Shown: piece after piece, positions 8,970 to 17,810 of the stretch
Layout of the letters: every line of letters begins with the position of its first letter
Numbering within the stretch: position 1 is the first letter of the stretch
Assembly (NCBI RefSeq): GCF_000013885.1
Contig: NC_007964.1
Location: 4,202,001-4,266,000 of the forward strand
DNA from: Nitrobacter hamburgensis X14
GTDB taxonomy: Bacteria > Pseudomonadota > Alphaproteobacteria > Rhizobiales > Xanthobacteraceae
Reading direction: 5' to 3'
DNA length: 64,000 bases
Notes under the pieces: model-generated
Seen by the model: the letters and a program-made list of their open reading frames with translations, nothing else
The model's database searches: none
What the model was told of the DNA's origin: nothing
Translations under genes and position numbers: made by a program

Positions 8970-9284
8970 CTAAATGTCTTGACCTCGTCGCGCATCTCGC
9001 TTCAAGGCGAGCGAAATATTTCTCAATCGCCGCCGCTTCAGCAACGGGTCGGAACCCAAAGGGTCGCGCGCAATTCGCACAGCCCTATCGATAGCCGGAT
9101 CTGTCGAACGGACCGACTGCCCGACAGCTCCGAGTAGCAGATTATAGTTGATGGCTGTGGGCGCTGCGTCGCAGAACGGTTCAACCACTTCAGCGACCTT
9201 GTCGAACATGCTCATGCAAAGCCGACTGGCCCGATAAGCATCTTTAAAGCGCACGCGTGCATTCACCGACGAGATATTCGTCAT
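8970..9284 (-). CDS. Small unrecognised protein divergent to the Rep operon
   Basis: Starting at ATG 9284 behind AAAGGG, the frame gives 104 residues (MTNISSVNARVRF...). It is helical, contains a hydrophobic stretch (AINYNLLLGAVGQ) and ends in a strongly basic tail (LLKRRRLRNISLALKRDARRG). The open frame extends back to 9377, but the internal start has the better ribosome site. The gene diverges from the replication operon at 9476. A 10-bp palindrome, CAAACGTTTG, lies just upstream at 9298-9307 and could be an operator. A DNA-binding regulatory role is possible but not shown. Confidence 0.5.
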   Translation of the reverse strand: MTNISSVNARVRFKDAYRASRLCMSMFDKVAEVVEPFCDAAPTAINYNLLLGAVGQSVRSTDPAIDRAVRIARDPLGSDPLLKRRRLRNISLALKRDARRGQDI

Positions 9285-9475
9285 GATGGCCCTTTCGCAA
9301 ACGTTTGAAGATTGATCTTGCCGGTCATAATACCTCAGCTTTTGAGCAGCGGCAATGCAAGTCGATTCTTCCGTCAACTAAGCACGAATGATGCCTTCCA
9401 AAGATTTTCTCCAAATATCTGATCGACCTATTTGTGCGTCACGAGTGATGCAGCCTCCAGAGAGAGAGGACTACG

Positions 9476-9703
9476 ATGCGTACTCTCTACTCTCGAATGG
9501 AGACGGAAATGATCACCAAGCAGACCGTACAAATCGGCATCATCTCGTCGATCAATAGCTGGGAAGACGAAGATAAGAATCGTTATTTCCCCATCGGAAA
9601 CTGCCGTGCATGGATCCGTGACGGCGGTGACGGGACTTGGCGTGGGATCCTCGAAATCGATCGCCCCGACGTGGTTCGCATACAGTCCGGTACCGACGAA
9701 TAG
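9476..9703 (+). CDS. Small protein at head of the rolling-circle Rep operon
   Basis: A 75-residue protein starting at ATG 9476 behind a purine-rich GAGAGGA site about eight bases upstream. It has mixed beta-type sequence (VQIGIISSINSWEDEDKNRYFPIGNCRAWIRDGG) with no known motif. Its TAG at 9701-9703 is followed without a gap by the ATG of the rep gene, so the two are almost certainly co-transcribed and coupled. By position it may be a replication accessory or regulatory protein. Function unknown. Confidence 0.55.
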   Translation: MRTLYSRMETEMITKQTVQIGIISSINSWEDEDKNRYFPIGNCRAWIRDGGDGTWRGILEIDRPDVVRIQSGTDE

Positions 9704-10801
9704 ATGGGCTTCTCGATGTACGACGATGAAGCCGATCTAGCCGAGGTTGCTAAGAGCCCCGACCATTTGGTCGATGGCAGCCACGATCTCACCAAGCACA
9801 ATTCCAAACACCGGCTCACGGATCAGATCGCCGACCGCTATGCTCAACATGCGGAGCACAAGAAGCGCGCCGCGCGAATGTACGATTGCGGCAAAGTGCT
9901 GGCATTTGACCGCTACCGCATCGGCGATTGCGAGGAGCCCTTTCGTGTTCTTGCAAATGGCTCGTTCTGTCGCGAACGCCTCTGCCCATTCTGCATGAAG
10001 CGCAATAGCGCTTGGCTGCACGTTAGGCTCACGCAAGCCGTCGAACGATTCCTAAAGCAGAATCCGCAACACCAAGCGGCCCTGCTGACACTGACCATGA
10101 AGAACATGACAGAGGAGAAGCTGCGCTATTGGCTCGATCGGTTGCTTAAGGCGTTTCGCAAGCTCATGCGCTACAAGCGGGTGAGCGCAGCGGTTTCCGC
10201 TTGGTATCGCACCACTGAGATCACCCGCAACCCTGAAACCGGCGAATTCCACCCGCATATCCACCTACTCGTCTTTTTCCCGCCGGAGTACTTTAAGCGC
10301 GCCAAGGGCCTATACATCACGCAAGCCGAATGGGCGGGGATGTTCAAGAAGGCCCTGCAGGTTGATTACACGCCGGTGTGCGATATCCGGGCGATGCCAG
10401 GCGTCGGCGGCGGCGCGCCCCTGGATGATCTCGGCCGCAAATCCCTCTTCGAGGTCTGCAAGTACGTTTGCGAGCCCGGGATGTTTTTCGAGGGCGAGGA
10501 CCTTGAGGGCTTTCCCCTCCTCGAACTCCATGAAGCCCTGCATGGCCGCCGCCTCATTGGCATGTCCGCCAACCTGCAACGGATCATGGATGAGCAGAGC
10601 CTGCCCCAGGAGGCTCCCGATGACTTCATTCCAGTTAACGGCCGGCTGCCCGAGGGCGCCGTGCTGGAAGGCCGCGAAATCTATCATTGGCGACAGGGAG
10701 CGACGCCGGCGCAGAGCCGCTACGTGCTCGTCGAGTTTCGGCCCTGGAGCCAACCATCGGCAACCATGGAGGCGGTCATGACCAGCACGTTACCCGACTA
10801 A
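9704..10801 (+). CDS. rep: Rolling-circle replication initiator (HUH Rep, Rep_1-like)
   Basis: This is a 365-residue HUH endonuclease that would nick the double-strand origin and start rolling-circle replication. Visible elements are a Cys-rich segment CRERLCPFC (about residues 89-97), the metal-binding HUH motif in FHPHIHLLVFF (about 183-193) and a downstream Tyr in LFEVCKYVCEP (about 255) that fits the catalytic tyrosine. This order matches the pC194/pUB110 type (Rep_1) family. It directly abuts the small upstream gene and precedes two small genes and an FtsK-type translocase. Rep plus FtsK-like Tra is the core of actinomycete integrative conjugative elements and is unusual in Proteobacteria. 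No canonical nick site was recognised nearby. Confidence 0.75.
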   Translation: MGFSMYDDEADLAEVAKSPDHLVDGSHDLTKHNSKHRLTDQIADRYAQHAEHKKRAARMYDCGKVLAFDRYRIGDCEEPFRVLANGSFCRERLCPFCMKRNSAWLHVRLTQAVERFLKQNPQHQAALLTLTMKNMTEEKLRYWLDRLLKAFRKLMRYKRVSAAVSAWYRTTEITRNPETGEFHPHIHLLVFFPPEYFKRAKGLYITQAEWAGMFKKALQVDYTPVCDIRAMPGVGGGAPLDDLGRKSLFEVCKYVCEPGMFFEGEDLEGFPLLELHEALHGRRLIGMSANLQRIMDEQSLPQEAPDDFIPVNGRLPEGAVLEGREIYHWRQGATPAQSRYVLVEFRPWSQPSATMEAVMTSTLPD

Positions 10802-10861
10802 TGGCCGCGCAAACGCGGGGATTTTGCTTCACTTTTTCCCAACCTCATCCCAACAGCCTTT

Positions 10862-11215
10862 ATGGAGATCGATATGTACGATGCTGAACTCTATTTGGAC
10901 GGCACCATCGCCGGGGTTCGCTCTGGTGTTTTCAAGGCCGCTGATACTGGCAAGGAGGAGCCGTATGGCTTCATCCAACTCACCGGCCGCGATGGCACCT
11001 CGGCAAAGATGTACGAAGTCAGCCTCGCGACCGGCTTTGACATCAAGCGCTATGCCATCGGGACGAAAGTGAAGATGCCGGTCCGGGTCGGGGCCTCCAA
11101 GGACGGCAAGCGGATTTACTACCGCGAGGCCGTTCCGGTGGCAGCAACCGGCCCTACCGCCGCCCAGCAGCGTTCCCAGGCTGACGAGGCGCTGCGGTCC
11201 GCCAGCAAGGCTTGA
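10862..11215 (+). CDS. Small protein of the Rep operon, possibly ssDNA-binding
   Basis: A 117-residue protein with alternating hydrophobic and polar residues in its first 85 positions, suggesting a beta-barrel, followed by an Ala/Gln-rich tail. It begins at ATG 10862, or at 10874 (MYDAEL...). Many rolling-circle plasmids and filamentous phages encode a small OB-fold ssDNA-binding protein beside Rep, and position plus beta pattern suggest that here. There is no clear OB-fold signature, so this is inference. It lies 60 bases after rep in the same direction. Confidence 0.55.
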   Translation: MEIDMYDAELYLDGTIAGVRSGVFKAADTGKEEPYGFIQLTGRDGTSAKMYEVSLATGFDIKRYAIGTKVKMPVRVGASKDGKRIYYREAVPVAATGPTAAQQRSQADEALRSASKA

Positions 11216-11288
11216 GCCGTTCTCGCGCCCCAGCTGTTACGGCCGGGCAATGAAGCCCGGCCCGCCCTTCCACCGAATGGAGAACCCC

Positions 11289-11786
11289 ATGGGTGACTTC
11301 AGCGAATACATGAAAAAAGTCAGCAGCGGCGAGATCTCGCGGAAAGAGTACATGCGTGACGTTCACCGCGCCAATGCCCACACCGAGCACCCGATCGGCT
11401 ATAGGCTAAAGGACCAAGGGCTGTTCGACCATGAGTGCGTTGTTGACTACTACCGCGCGCTTGGCGAGCCAGCACCGATCCCGAAAATGAAAGTCGGCCG
11501 CCTCGTCCGCAAGACTATTTTTCAATTGGAGGAGGTCGGCGAGATCCACGAGCCCAAGGCGACCAACTTCGCCAATCGTGAACCCTGGCTTTACAAGCAC
11601 CTCCATCGCGGCATGCTGGAGACTACCGAGCAGTACGTCGAGTACGAGCCCGGCGTCAAAGTGCGCCTGTCTGACGCCGAGATCAGCAAGCTGAAGCCGC
11701 AGCCGCTCGGCACAGCCCCCCACTACGACAGCGATCTCAAACTGACGCCCCGCTTGCTTGAGATATTCAACAACATCCGGCGCTGA
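11289..11786 (+). CDS. Unrecognised protein between Rep and FtsK-like genes
   Basis: ATG 11289 preceded by GGAG gives 165 residues (MGDFSEYMKKVSSG...). The sequence is polar, with no membrane span or known motif, and contains many charged residues. It lies eight bases before the FtsK-like gene and surely shares its transcript. By position it may be an accessory transfer or replication protein. Function unknown. Confidence 0.55.
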   Translation: MGDFSEYMKKVSSGEISRKEYMRDVHRANAHTEHPIGYRLKDQGLFDHECVVDYYRALGEPAPIPKMKVGRLVRKTIFQLEEVGEIHEPKATNFANREPWLYKHLHRGMLETTEQYVEYEPGVKVRLSDAEISKLKPQPLGTAPHYDSDLKLTPRLLEIFNNIRR

Positions 11787-11794
11787 GGGCCGAC

Positions 11795-13705
11795 ATGCTG
11801 AAGGCTTTCCGCGATTGGATTGCCGGCACCATTTGCAAAGAGGCAGGGTATCACCCTCTCCTGCCTCATGCCTATTGGGATCAAGGTGGCAATGCGCCCA
11901 ACGAATGGGAAAATCACGAGTTCAAGGACTACTTTTCAATAGGGTCCGGTTACAGCAAGATCGATTTCCTTTACTGCCTGCCCTTCTTGAAACATCGTCC
12001 ATCGGTTGTCCGCGTCGGTGGCGGCGGCCAATTCACAGGTACGGTGGCTATCCAGGCCCTCGCACGGGAAGCGCAACGCTTCGCGCGGGCGCGATATGAA
12101 AAGCAGACGGTCGCGGCGATCCTGTCCTGGCAGCAAAAGGTGCATGACGCCGGCCAGACCCTGGACGCAATCGACGGACCCGTGCCGGCGCCGCCTCTGC
12201 CGGGGAGCGCTCTTTCCATGGACCAGTACTGGTCTCCCGACTTTGCGCCAGAGCCGGCGGCCGTGTCCTTTCAAGCCTATTTTGACTGGCCGGAGGACGG
12301 ATCGCGCAAGCCGCTCCAGTTCCGGTGCTACCTGCCACTGGGCTCGGCCACTGTCATTCTGACCGTCAACCATGGTGCCACGGGCCACGAGAGCGAGGCT
12401 GAACGCCACGCGATCTTCGCCGCGGCAAGCAAGATCCCGGCCCAAAGGTTCGCTCACCAGATCGCGGCAGCCATCACGCGGTATTGGGCCGCCCGCGAGT
12501 TGGAGAAGTTTTCCGCCGCATTCCGGGCCGCGGTGGAGGCCGATACCAACAAGGTCATCGCCGAATTCAAGGCCGGGCGGCATGCGCAGCTGCGTGATTG
12601 GCTGAACGAGATGAAGCCTGCTCCGCGGATCCTTGCGGCGCTAGGCGCGACGGGATGGCCCAACCAGCTCCCGCCCCAACTAGCCGAGCGCGTCGCCCAA
12701 CACGCCCAGATCGGCTTGCGGGCTGCCGGGGAGAAAGTTCTCCAGGCCGAGACCCAAGCGCGGAAGGTCGCTGAAAGAGCGGCGCAACGCGCGGCGCAAG
12801 AAGCTGAACACGCACGAAAGAAAACGCTCGAGGCCGAAGAAGATGCGAGGCGCGCGCTCGAGCGTGCGAAACAGAAAGCGGAGTGGGCGAAACAGGAGGC
12901 GCAGGAAAAAGCGCGAATGAGCAGGCTGGAAGGGCGAATTCCTCTAGCACCTCCCGCCGGGGAGAACATGCTGGTGATGGGTACACGCGTGCGGGACGGC
13001 TTCGATTTCGTCATTCCGCTGCGGAACCTGCAGCACACGCTTGTGGCCGGCGTCAACGGAAGCGGCAAGAGCGTCATGCTTCATTCCCTGCTCTGGCAAT
13101 TGGAGCGGCTGCCAGGTGTTGAAAAGCTGTTCCTGGTCGACCTGAAAGGTGGCGTCGAGTTCATCGACTACATCGATTGCCCGAAGGCGGAGATCATCAG
13201 CGAGTACAGCGCGGTCGTGGCACTTATTGACCGCGTCATGGTCGTCCTTGAAGAGCGTCAGCGCGTGATGCTGGAAAAACGCTGGAAGAACTGGCGGCTC
13301 GGCAGGATTTTCGTGGTCATCGATGAATATGCCGAGTTGCAGAGCAAGATCGACACTGCCAGGAGCAAAGAGGACAAACCCGTCGCCGAGCGGCTCTCGG
13401 CCAATTTGGAAGCCATTGCACGACGCGCCAGGGCATTGGGCGTGGTTTTGGTGTGCTCCCTCCAAAAACCGACTCTGGACGCCATGTCGTCAGCTGTACG
13501 CGCCAACCTCAATTTGCGGCTGTGCTTCCGCATGACGAATGCCATGGCATCGTCGGTGCTGGACAGCATTGAGACCGGAGTGCGCCCTTCCGACATGCCG
13601 CCTGGCCGCTTCTACTACTACGACTCCAGCCGGGGTGAGATCGAGCACCTCCAGGGGCAGATCAAGCCGGGGCTCGAACTGGCCGAGGATGATGATCATG
13701 AGTAA
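11795..13705 (+). CDS. FtsK/SpoIIIE-type DNA translocase (TraB-like)
   Basis: A 636-residue protein. The N-terminal half is unassigned. Residues ~318-375 form an Ala/Glu/Arg-rich coiled coil. The C-terminal third is an FtsK/SpoIIIE ATPase with Walker A GVNGSGKS (~417-424), LVDLKGGVEF, Walker B FVVIDEYAEL (~505-514) and the ARRARALGVVLVCSLQKP segment typical of FtsK domains. No transmembrane helices are evident, unlike chromosomal FtsK. In actinomycete elements a single FtsK-like protein moves double-stranded DNA between cells; in T4SS systems coupling proteins have a related fold. No T4SS genes occur in the window. It is the last gene of the Rep operon. Confidence 0.7.
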   Translation: MLKAFRDWIAGTICKEAGYHPLLPHAYWDQGGNAPNEWENHEFKDYFSIGSGYSKIDFLYCLPFLKHRPSVVRVGGGGQFTGTVAIQALAREAQRFARARYEKQTVAAILSWQQKVHDAGQTLDAIDGPVPAPPLPGSALSMDQYWSPDFAPEPAAVSFQAYFDWPEDGSRKPLQFRCYLPLGSATVILTVNHGATGHESEAERHAIFAAASKIPAQRFAHQIAAAITRYWAARELEKFSAAFRAAVEADTNKVIAEFKAGRHAQLRDWLNEMKPAPRILAALGATGWPNQLPPQLAERVAQHAQIGLRAAGEKVLQAETQARKVAERAAQRAAQEAEHARKKTLEAEEDARRALERAKQKAEWAKQEAQEKARMSRLEGRIPLAPPAGENMLVMGTRVRDGFDFVIPLRNLQHTLVAGVNGSGKSVMLHSLLWQLERLPGVEKLFLVDLKGGVEFIDYIDCPKAEIISEYSAVVALIDRVMVVLEERQRVMLEKRWKNWRLGRIFVVIDEYAELQSKIDTARSKEDKPVAERLSANLEAIARRARALGVVLVCSLQKPTLDAMSSAVRANLNLRLCFRMTNAMASSVLDSIETGVRPSDMPPGRFYYYDSSRGEIEHLQGQIKPGLELAEDDDHE

Positions 13706-13784
13706 TCGGCGAAGCCGTGAGCACGGCCGCGCAGCGGCCGCGCGCAGCGGCGAGCCATTCTCCTTGATGTATAGAAGCAGCGGG

Positions 13785-14258
13785 TCACTTCGCGACTCCT
13801 GCAAGCGCCGCCTGAGGCGATGCCGTGACATCGTGGCTGGCAGTGTAGCCCGAAAGCGACAGCGGGTGGTGGCGGTTGTGCACAGAGCGGGCAACAACGG
13901 CGGAAGCCCCGACAATGAGCAACATTACGAGCGCGAAGCAATCTGCCGCGAATTGTCGGCGGCGTGCAGCGGCACGGTCTTCGCGGACAGCCGCGGGCGT
14001 TGGAGGCGCGTCCCCTTCGTAGCCCTGCTGCCAGGGCAAGCGCAAAGGATGGGGACGGTCCAGCCTGATGCCGACCCCGACCTTGTCCCATTCGCTGTTG
14101 CTGATGAGAACAAGCCGCAGATACTTCGCCAGTGCATCATCGTTGCGGCGTGGCGGAATATTCCCGGTATCGTGTTCTTTAAGCCAGTCCCGGACGTCCG
14201 CGAAGGTTTGTTCATCGGCGGTCAGGGTCAGGCGGGTCGTCCATGTGTTGTGAGTCAT
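13785..14258 (-). CDS. Single-pass membrane protein, unrecognised
   Basis: A 157-residue protein, convergent with the FtsK-like gene. Residues 1-100 are soluble and polar, followed by a basic stretch (REDRAAARRRQ) and one strong transmembrane helix (CFALVMLLIVGASAVVA) at about 106-124. This order predicts a cytoplasmic N-terminus. No family is recognised. It could be an element-encoded exclusion or transfer-associated protein, but only position supports that. Confidence 0.5.
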   Translation of the reverse strand: MTHNTWTTRLTLTADEQTFADVRDWLKEHDTGNIPPRRNDDALAKYLRLVLISNSEWDKVGVGIRLDRPHPLRLPWQQGYEGDAPPTPAAVREDRAAARRRQFAADCFALVMLLIVGASAVVARSVHNRHHPLSLSGYTASHDVTASPQAALAGVAK

Positions 14259-14434
14259 GGCGCGTCTGCTTTCGTTGGTTTTATCTTTGCGAGGTCAAGC
14301 CGGCGGGTGGGCGGGCGCGTAAGCGCACGCACGCTCGCGGCATTTCACTCGATGTCGGCGCGGGCAGCGGTCTTGCCAGCTCGGCAAAACGGCCTATGCT
14401 GTGATCTGGTTTTGAGTTGTGACAGAACCAGCAG

Positions 14435-14460
14435 CCCCGCCTACAAGCGGGGTTTTTCTT
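14435..14460 (+). terminator. Intrinsic terminator
   Basis: CCCCGC (14435-14440), loop CTACAA, GCGGGG (14447-14452), then TTTTTCTTTT. This is a classic rho-independent terminator on the plus strand. The nearest plus-strand gene upstream is the FtsK-like gene, so it may end that transcript after the convergent gene, or end an unseen small RNA. Confidence 0.65.
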
Positions 14461-14649
14461 TTCCGCCGAGGCTCGCGTGGGGCTGCAACGAGATTGCTAG
14501 AGGCGAAAGCACTGACGTCAGCCTCCACATTGATGTAGGGCCTCTTTGTTTTGCGCAGGAGATTGAAATCCCCTCCTCCTGCTCCACAATGCTTCCATCA
14601 CGCATACCGTTTCATTCGTTCCGCATGCCTTCCGGCGTGACGGAAGGCT

Positions 14650-15009
14650 ATGGAGTCAAAACAATGTATGTCCTTAGAAAGGGATATGGACAGCGAAATG
14701 TTCGCGCTGCTGCTCGTGGAGAAAATTACCCTGGTGGGACCGATCAAGTTTCTCGATCAGAAGGGGATATTGAGCCAAGGCCTGATCATCGAGTTTCTCG
14801 AAAACGTGGCGGCCACCAGCGAGGCCGCAAAGGATGAGCTATCGCCGCTCATCGCCGATGGCATTGAGACCATGATCGCCTCGATCAGAGCCGCCAAGAC
14901 CAAGACCAAGCGCCTTATGCGCCATACCCACACCGTTGCGAGACGTGTAAGCGCAATTTCAGCAAAAGCGCGTGGCGGTCCAACTAGCCAAGGATGTCGG
15001 CGGCCATAG
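14650..15009 (+). CDS. Small unrecognised protein overlapping the ATPase gene's end
   Basis: Up to 119 residues from ATG 14650; ATG 14668 or 14686 are alternative starts. The sequence is helical, with hydrophobic stretches in the first 60 residues and a basic C-terminus (KTKTKRLMRHTHTVARRV). The last 26 bases overlap the 3' end of the convergent ATPase gene. It may be an element protein of unknown role. The coding signal is moderate. Confidence 0.45.
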   Translation: MESKQCMSLERDMDSEMFALLLVEKITLVGPIKFLDQKGILSQGLIIEFLENVAATSEAAKDELSPLIADGIETMIASIRAAKTKTKRLMRHTHTVARRVSAISAKARGGPTSQGCRRP

Positions 15010-17671
15010 GACCCTGTTCATAGAGCTGCCCTTCTTTTTCAAGTGCCTTCCGTCGGACGTTTGCGGCTGTAACGAAGGAGTTTAGCTTCCCAAGATCGGC
15101 CTCGATCTCCGTGAATTTAGGAAGATCGGCCGGCACGCCCGCTGATTGGTCGTGGCCAGAGAACTTGGAGCATCGCGTCATTCCGGCGTACACTGCCTCG
15201 TAGTCCGCTTTGTCGACGTGGGCGGCCCTCAGTTTCAGGGTGGCGACATTTGGCCGGAAACGACAAACAACCCCAGCGAAGAGAATCTCTTCGACCGCAT
15301 GCTCCCAGGTTTCGCGCATTTTGGTGTACGCATCCGTCACAAACGAGCGCTCGGCTTCGTTGACTTCCGAATACGTTATTTTCTTCTTTTGAAGCAGCTC
15401 GCCAATAATGGCCAGCCGTTTGGTGACCCCCATGGAAATCCACGGTTGCTGGTTGTTGTCGATGATGCCGAATCGCCCATCACCGTGCTTGGCAATCCAT
15501 TCCTGCCGCAGAGGGACCTTCAAATCTTGGGCGGCCTCAAGTACGGCGTAGTGAAAGAATAGATTGTGCGTGAAGATAATGACTTGCCGCCCGGCGGCAG
15601 CCTCCTTCACCAGGCGCTTCGCAACCGCCTCCATCCGGGCATGATCCAGCGATGAGACCGGATCGTCGACCACAATGCCGTGCCTGGCGCCCACCTCCTT
15701 CAGTTCGGCGAGGAAGCCTGCCAAGGCGAGCGCCCGCTTCTCTCCTTCGCTCAGGATGTCGCTGTTTTTGCCGACCTTTTGTTGGGCCTCCAGGCCGATA
15801 TGGACCTTGCTTTTACCGACCTCCCCTCGATCGGCAAGCTTCAGCGGGAGATGCTGAAGGTCGAGGGCGGTAATCTCGTCTTCCAGGCTGGTTTGGAGGG
15901 AAGCCGTCAGAACCTTCCTTCTTATCCGCGTGATATGGGACGTGATGCCGGCGACGGAACAGGCCGTGATGCATCCCTTAGTCTTTAAAAGCAGATCAAG
16001 CGAATGCCGCCGCGCCACGAACGTCTCGATATCGGCCGAGAATTTCTTCCGCGCCTCCAGTTCGTCGAACTCTTGCTGGCGCTTCAGCCGCTTGGCGGTC
16101 TGGTCCACCGTTGGTTTCAGCCCCTTGATCTCCGTCGCAAGGACCGTCACTTCGGCCAGCAGCTCGTCGACCATTGACCGGTCGAGATCGACGAGATTGT
16201 CGAGACTTGCGTAATCGAGCGCCTTGATGGCTGCGATAATCAGAGCGTGACGTTCCTGGCTTGCCGCGTAAAACTGCTCAATCCTGTCTGCCAGTGCCTG
16301 GCGCGAGGCCGACCCCTCCACGAAATTGACCAGCTTGGCCTTGATTTCCTGGCTGGTGGAGACCTTCAGGTCGAGAATCGCTCGCGCGACTTCTGTAAAA
16401 TGGTTCTTCGCGGTCTCAGCATCCGCATTGGCACGGCCTTCGATGTACTCGTCAAAAGCAGTCAACCGCGTGCGCGCCTGGGCGTCGAGCGGCTGATGAC
16501 AGAGCACACATGTGTCGGCCGTCGCCAGCTGCGGCGGTTCAAGAGCCGGGTATGCTTCGGCCGCAAAGTCCCGCGCGTACATCAACATCTGGCGCCAGGT
16601 CTCACTGCCGAGTTGCGGAACCGCGGCATCCGCAGCCAAAGCGGAAGCGGCTGCCTTGGCCGCTTCGCGAGTTGCCGCGGCCTTCTCTTGGGCCTCCTTT
16701 AGCTTCGCGAGACCGGCATTGCCGATCAGGCCGAAAATCGCGTTTGCATCGGCAACCAATGCCTCGACTGTCGATTTGGTCGCCTCCTTCACCTTCATTA
16801 GAAGGACCGGGTCTCTGCTCAGCTCCAACTTGAGCGCCTGCAAATCGGCCTCGTCCGATTCGGTCCAGGTTGCTAATGCCCGCATGGCTTGTTCGGTCGG
16901 GAGATGCTGGTCCGCTTTTAAATTGGCGAGCAGCGCCGAAATTTTGCTGCGCTTCTCGTACCCGAGCGGCAGAGGCGCTTGGTGTGCTTTGTTCAGCCGT
17001 GCTTCTTCGGCCTTGAAGCGGCCATCCAGGATGCGCAAGACCTCCGCGAGATTGGTCAGCAGGGCAAGCTCGAACGGGAGAAACTCAATATTACGCTCGG
17101 CGTCTACATAGAGCCCGGCCGCGTCGCTATCGAAGACGGAGATTCTGCCCAATTCAGGTGGCGGAGCGCTTCGATCATCCCAAACGACGGTGCGCTTTTC
17201 GTCGCCATCGACGCGGAAGGTCAGGATGACTTCCCGCGGATCCGATGACGCTGCCTCGAACACATTGCCCCGTAGGGTTATGTCATGCAGACAATGACAA
17301 ACTTTCTTGGCGATGCGGCAGTAACCGCTCTTGCCGGAACCGTTCGGGCCATAGATGAGCGTCACGCCGTTGATTGCAAACCTGAGGGGCGGCTGTTCCG
17401 CAGCCAACCGATCGATATTCTGCAGCGGGCCGATGGCCCCGAGAACGGTGACCGGCGCAAATCGGTTGCCGGTCTTCAAATGGGTTTTGGTAAGCGGTGG
17501 CCAGTCCGGTGGCTTCGCGGCGATTATCCCTGCTTCGGCCTTAACGACTTCTTCGAGTTGGTCGAGTTCTTCAGGCTCTAAGCTCGGCTTGGCGATCAGG
17601 AGTCGTATGGCTTCCCGTTGCCAGGGTGGGCGCCCAGCGCACCAATCAAACAAATCACTGTCGTTCGCCAT
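14984..17671 (-). CDS. Zinc-hook AAA_13-type ATPase (RloC/PrrC-related)
   Basis: An 895-residue ABC-type ATPase. Walker A YGPNGSGKS lies near residues 107-115. A long helical region follows with a CVLCHQ CxxC zinc hook near 388-393, then more coiled coil, the LSEGEKRALAL signature near 642 and Walker B VVDDPVSSLDH near 665-676. This order is that of Rad50/SMC-like AAA_13 proteins, which include the anticodon nuclease RloC. The C-terminal ~200 residues (RETWEHAVEE, SKFSGHD) may form an effector domain, but the PrrC/RloC catalytic triad cannot be confirmed by eye. It is divergent to the toxin-antitoxin pair and in a defence cluster, so an anti-phage role is likely. Confidence 0.7.
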   Translation of the reverse strand: MANDSDLFDWCAGRPPWQREAIRLLIAKPSLEPEELDQLEEVVKAEAGIIAAKPPDWPPLTKTHLKTGNRFAPVTVLGAIGPLQNIDRLAAEQPPLRFAINGVTLIYGPNGSGKSGYCRIAKKVCHCLHDITLRGNVFEAASSDPREVILTFRVDGDEKRTVVWDDRSAPPPELGRISVFDSDAAGLYVDAERNIEFLPFELALLTNLAEVLRILDGRFKAEEARLNKAHQAPLPLGYEKRSKISALLANLKADQHLPTEQAMRALATWTESDEADLQALKLELSRDPVLLMKVKEATKSTVEALVADANAIFGLIGNAGLAKLKEAQEKAAATREAAKAAASALAADAAVPQLGSETWRQMLMYARDFAAEAYPALEPPQLATADTCVLCHQPLDAQARTRLTAFDEYIEGRANADAETAKNHFTEVARAILDLKVSTSQEIKAKLVNFVEGSASRQALADRIEQFYAASQERHALIIAAIKALDYASLDNLVDLDRSMVDELLAEVTVLATEIKGLKPTVDQTAKRLKRQQEFDELEARKKFSADIETFVARRHSLDLLLKTKGCITACSVAGITSHITRIRRKVLTASLQTSLEDEITALDLQHLPLKLADRGEVGKSKVHIGLEAQQKVGKNSDILSEGEKRALALAGFLAELKEVGARHGIVVDDPVSSLDHARMEAVAKRLVKEAAAGRQVIIFTHNLFFHYAVLEAAQDLKVPLRQEWIAKHGDGRFGIIDNNQQPWISMGVTKRLAIIGELLQKKKITYSEVNEAERSFVTDAYTKMRETWEHAVEEILFAGVVCRFRPNVATLKLRAAHVDKADYEAVYAGMTRCSKFSGHDQSAGVPADLPKFTEIEADLGKLNSFVTAANVRRKALEKEGQLYEQGPMAADILG

Positions 17672-17774
17672 AGGCGTTCCAAGGCCAATTGCACGTCGAG
17701 CAATGTAAAATCATTGATTGCAGCAATGGAAGGCGCACCGCTTCGGTTGTCAAGCCGCGGTTCGTAGGGAGCCG

Positions 17775-17805
17775 TTGACAACGCCTCTATAGGTATATTA
17801 CTATA
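17775..17805 (+). promoter_or_regulatory. Promoter and operator of the toxin-antitoxin operon
   Basis: TTGACA (17775-17780) and TACTAT (17799-17804), 18 bases apart, form a plausible sigma-70 promoter ending a few bases before the GTG at 17811, so the transcript may have almost no leader. The inverted repeat TATAG (17788-17792) / CTATA (17801-17805) overlaps the -10 box and is a likely operator for the HigA-like repressor. Confidence 0.55.
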
Positions 17806-17810
17806 ACGCT

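Noticed and set aside
13539..14837. Plus-strand 432-aa open frame after the FtsK-like gene
   Set aside because: It overlaps the FtsK-like 3' end and the convergent membrane gene, with no motifs; it is read as a chance frame.
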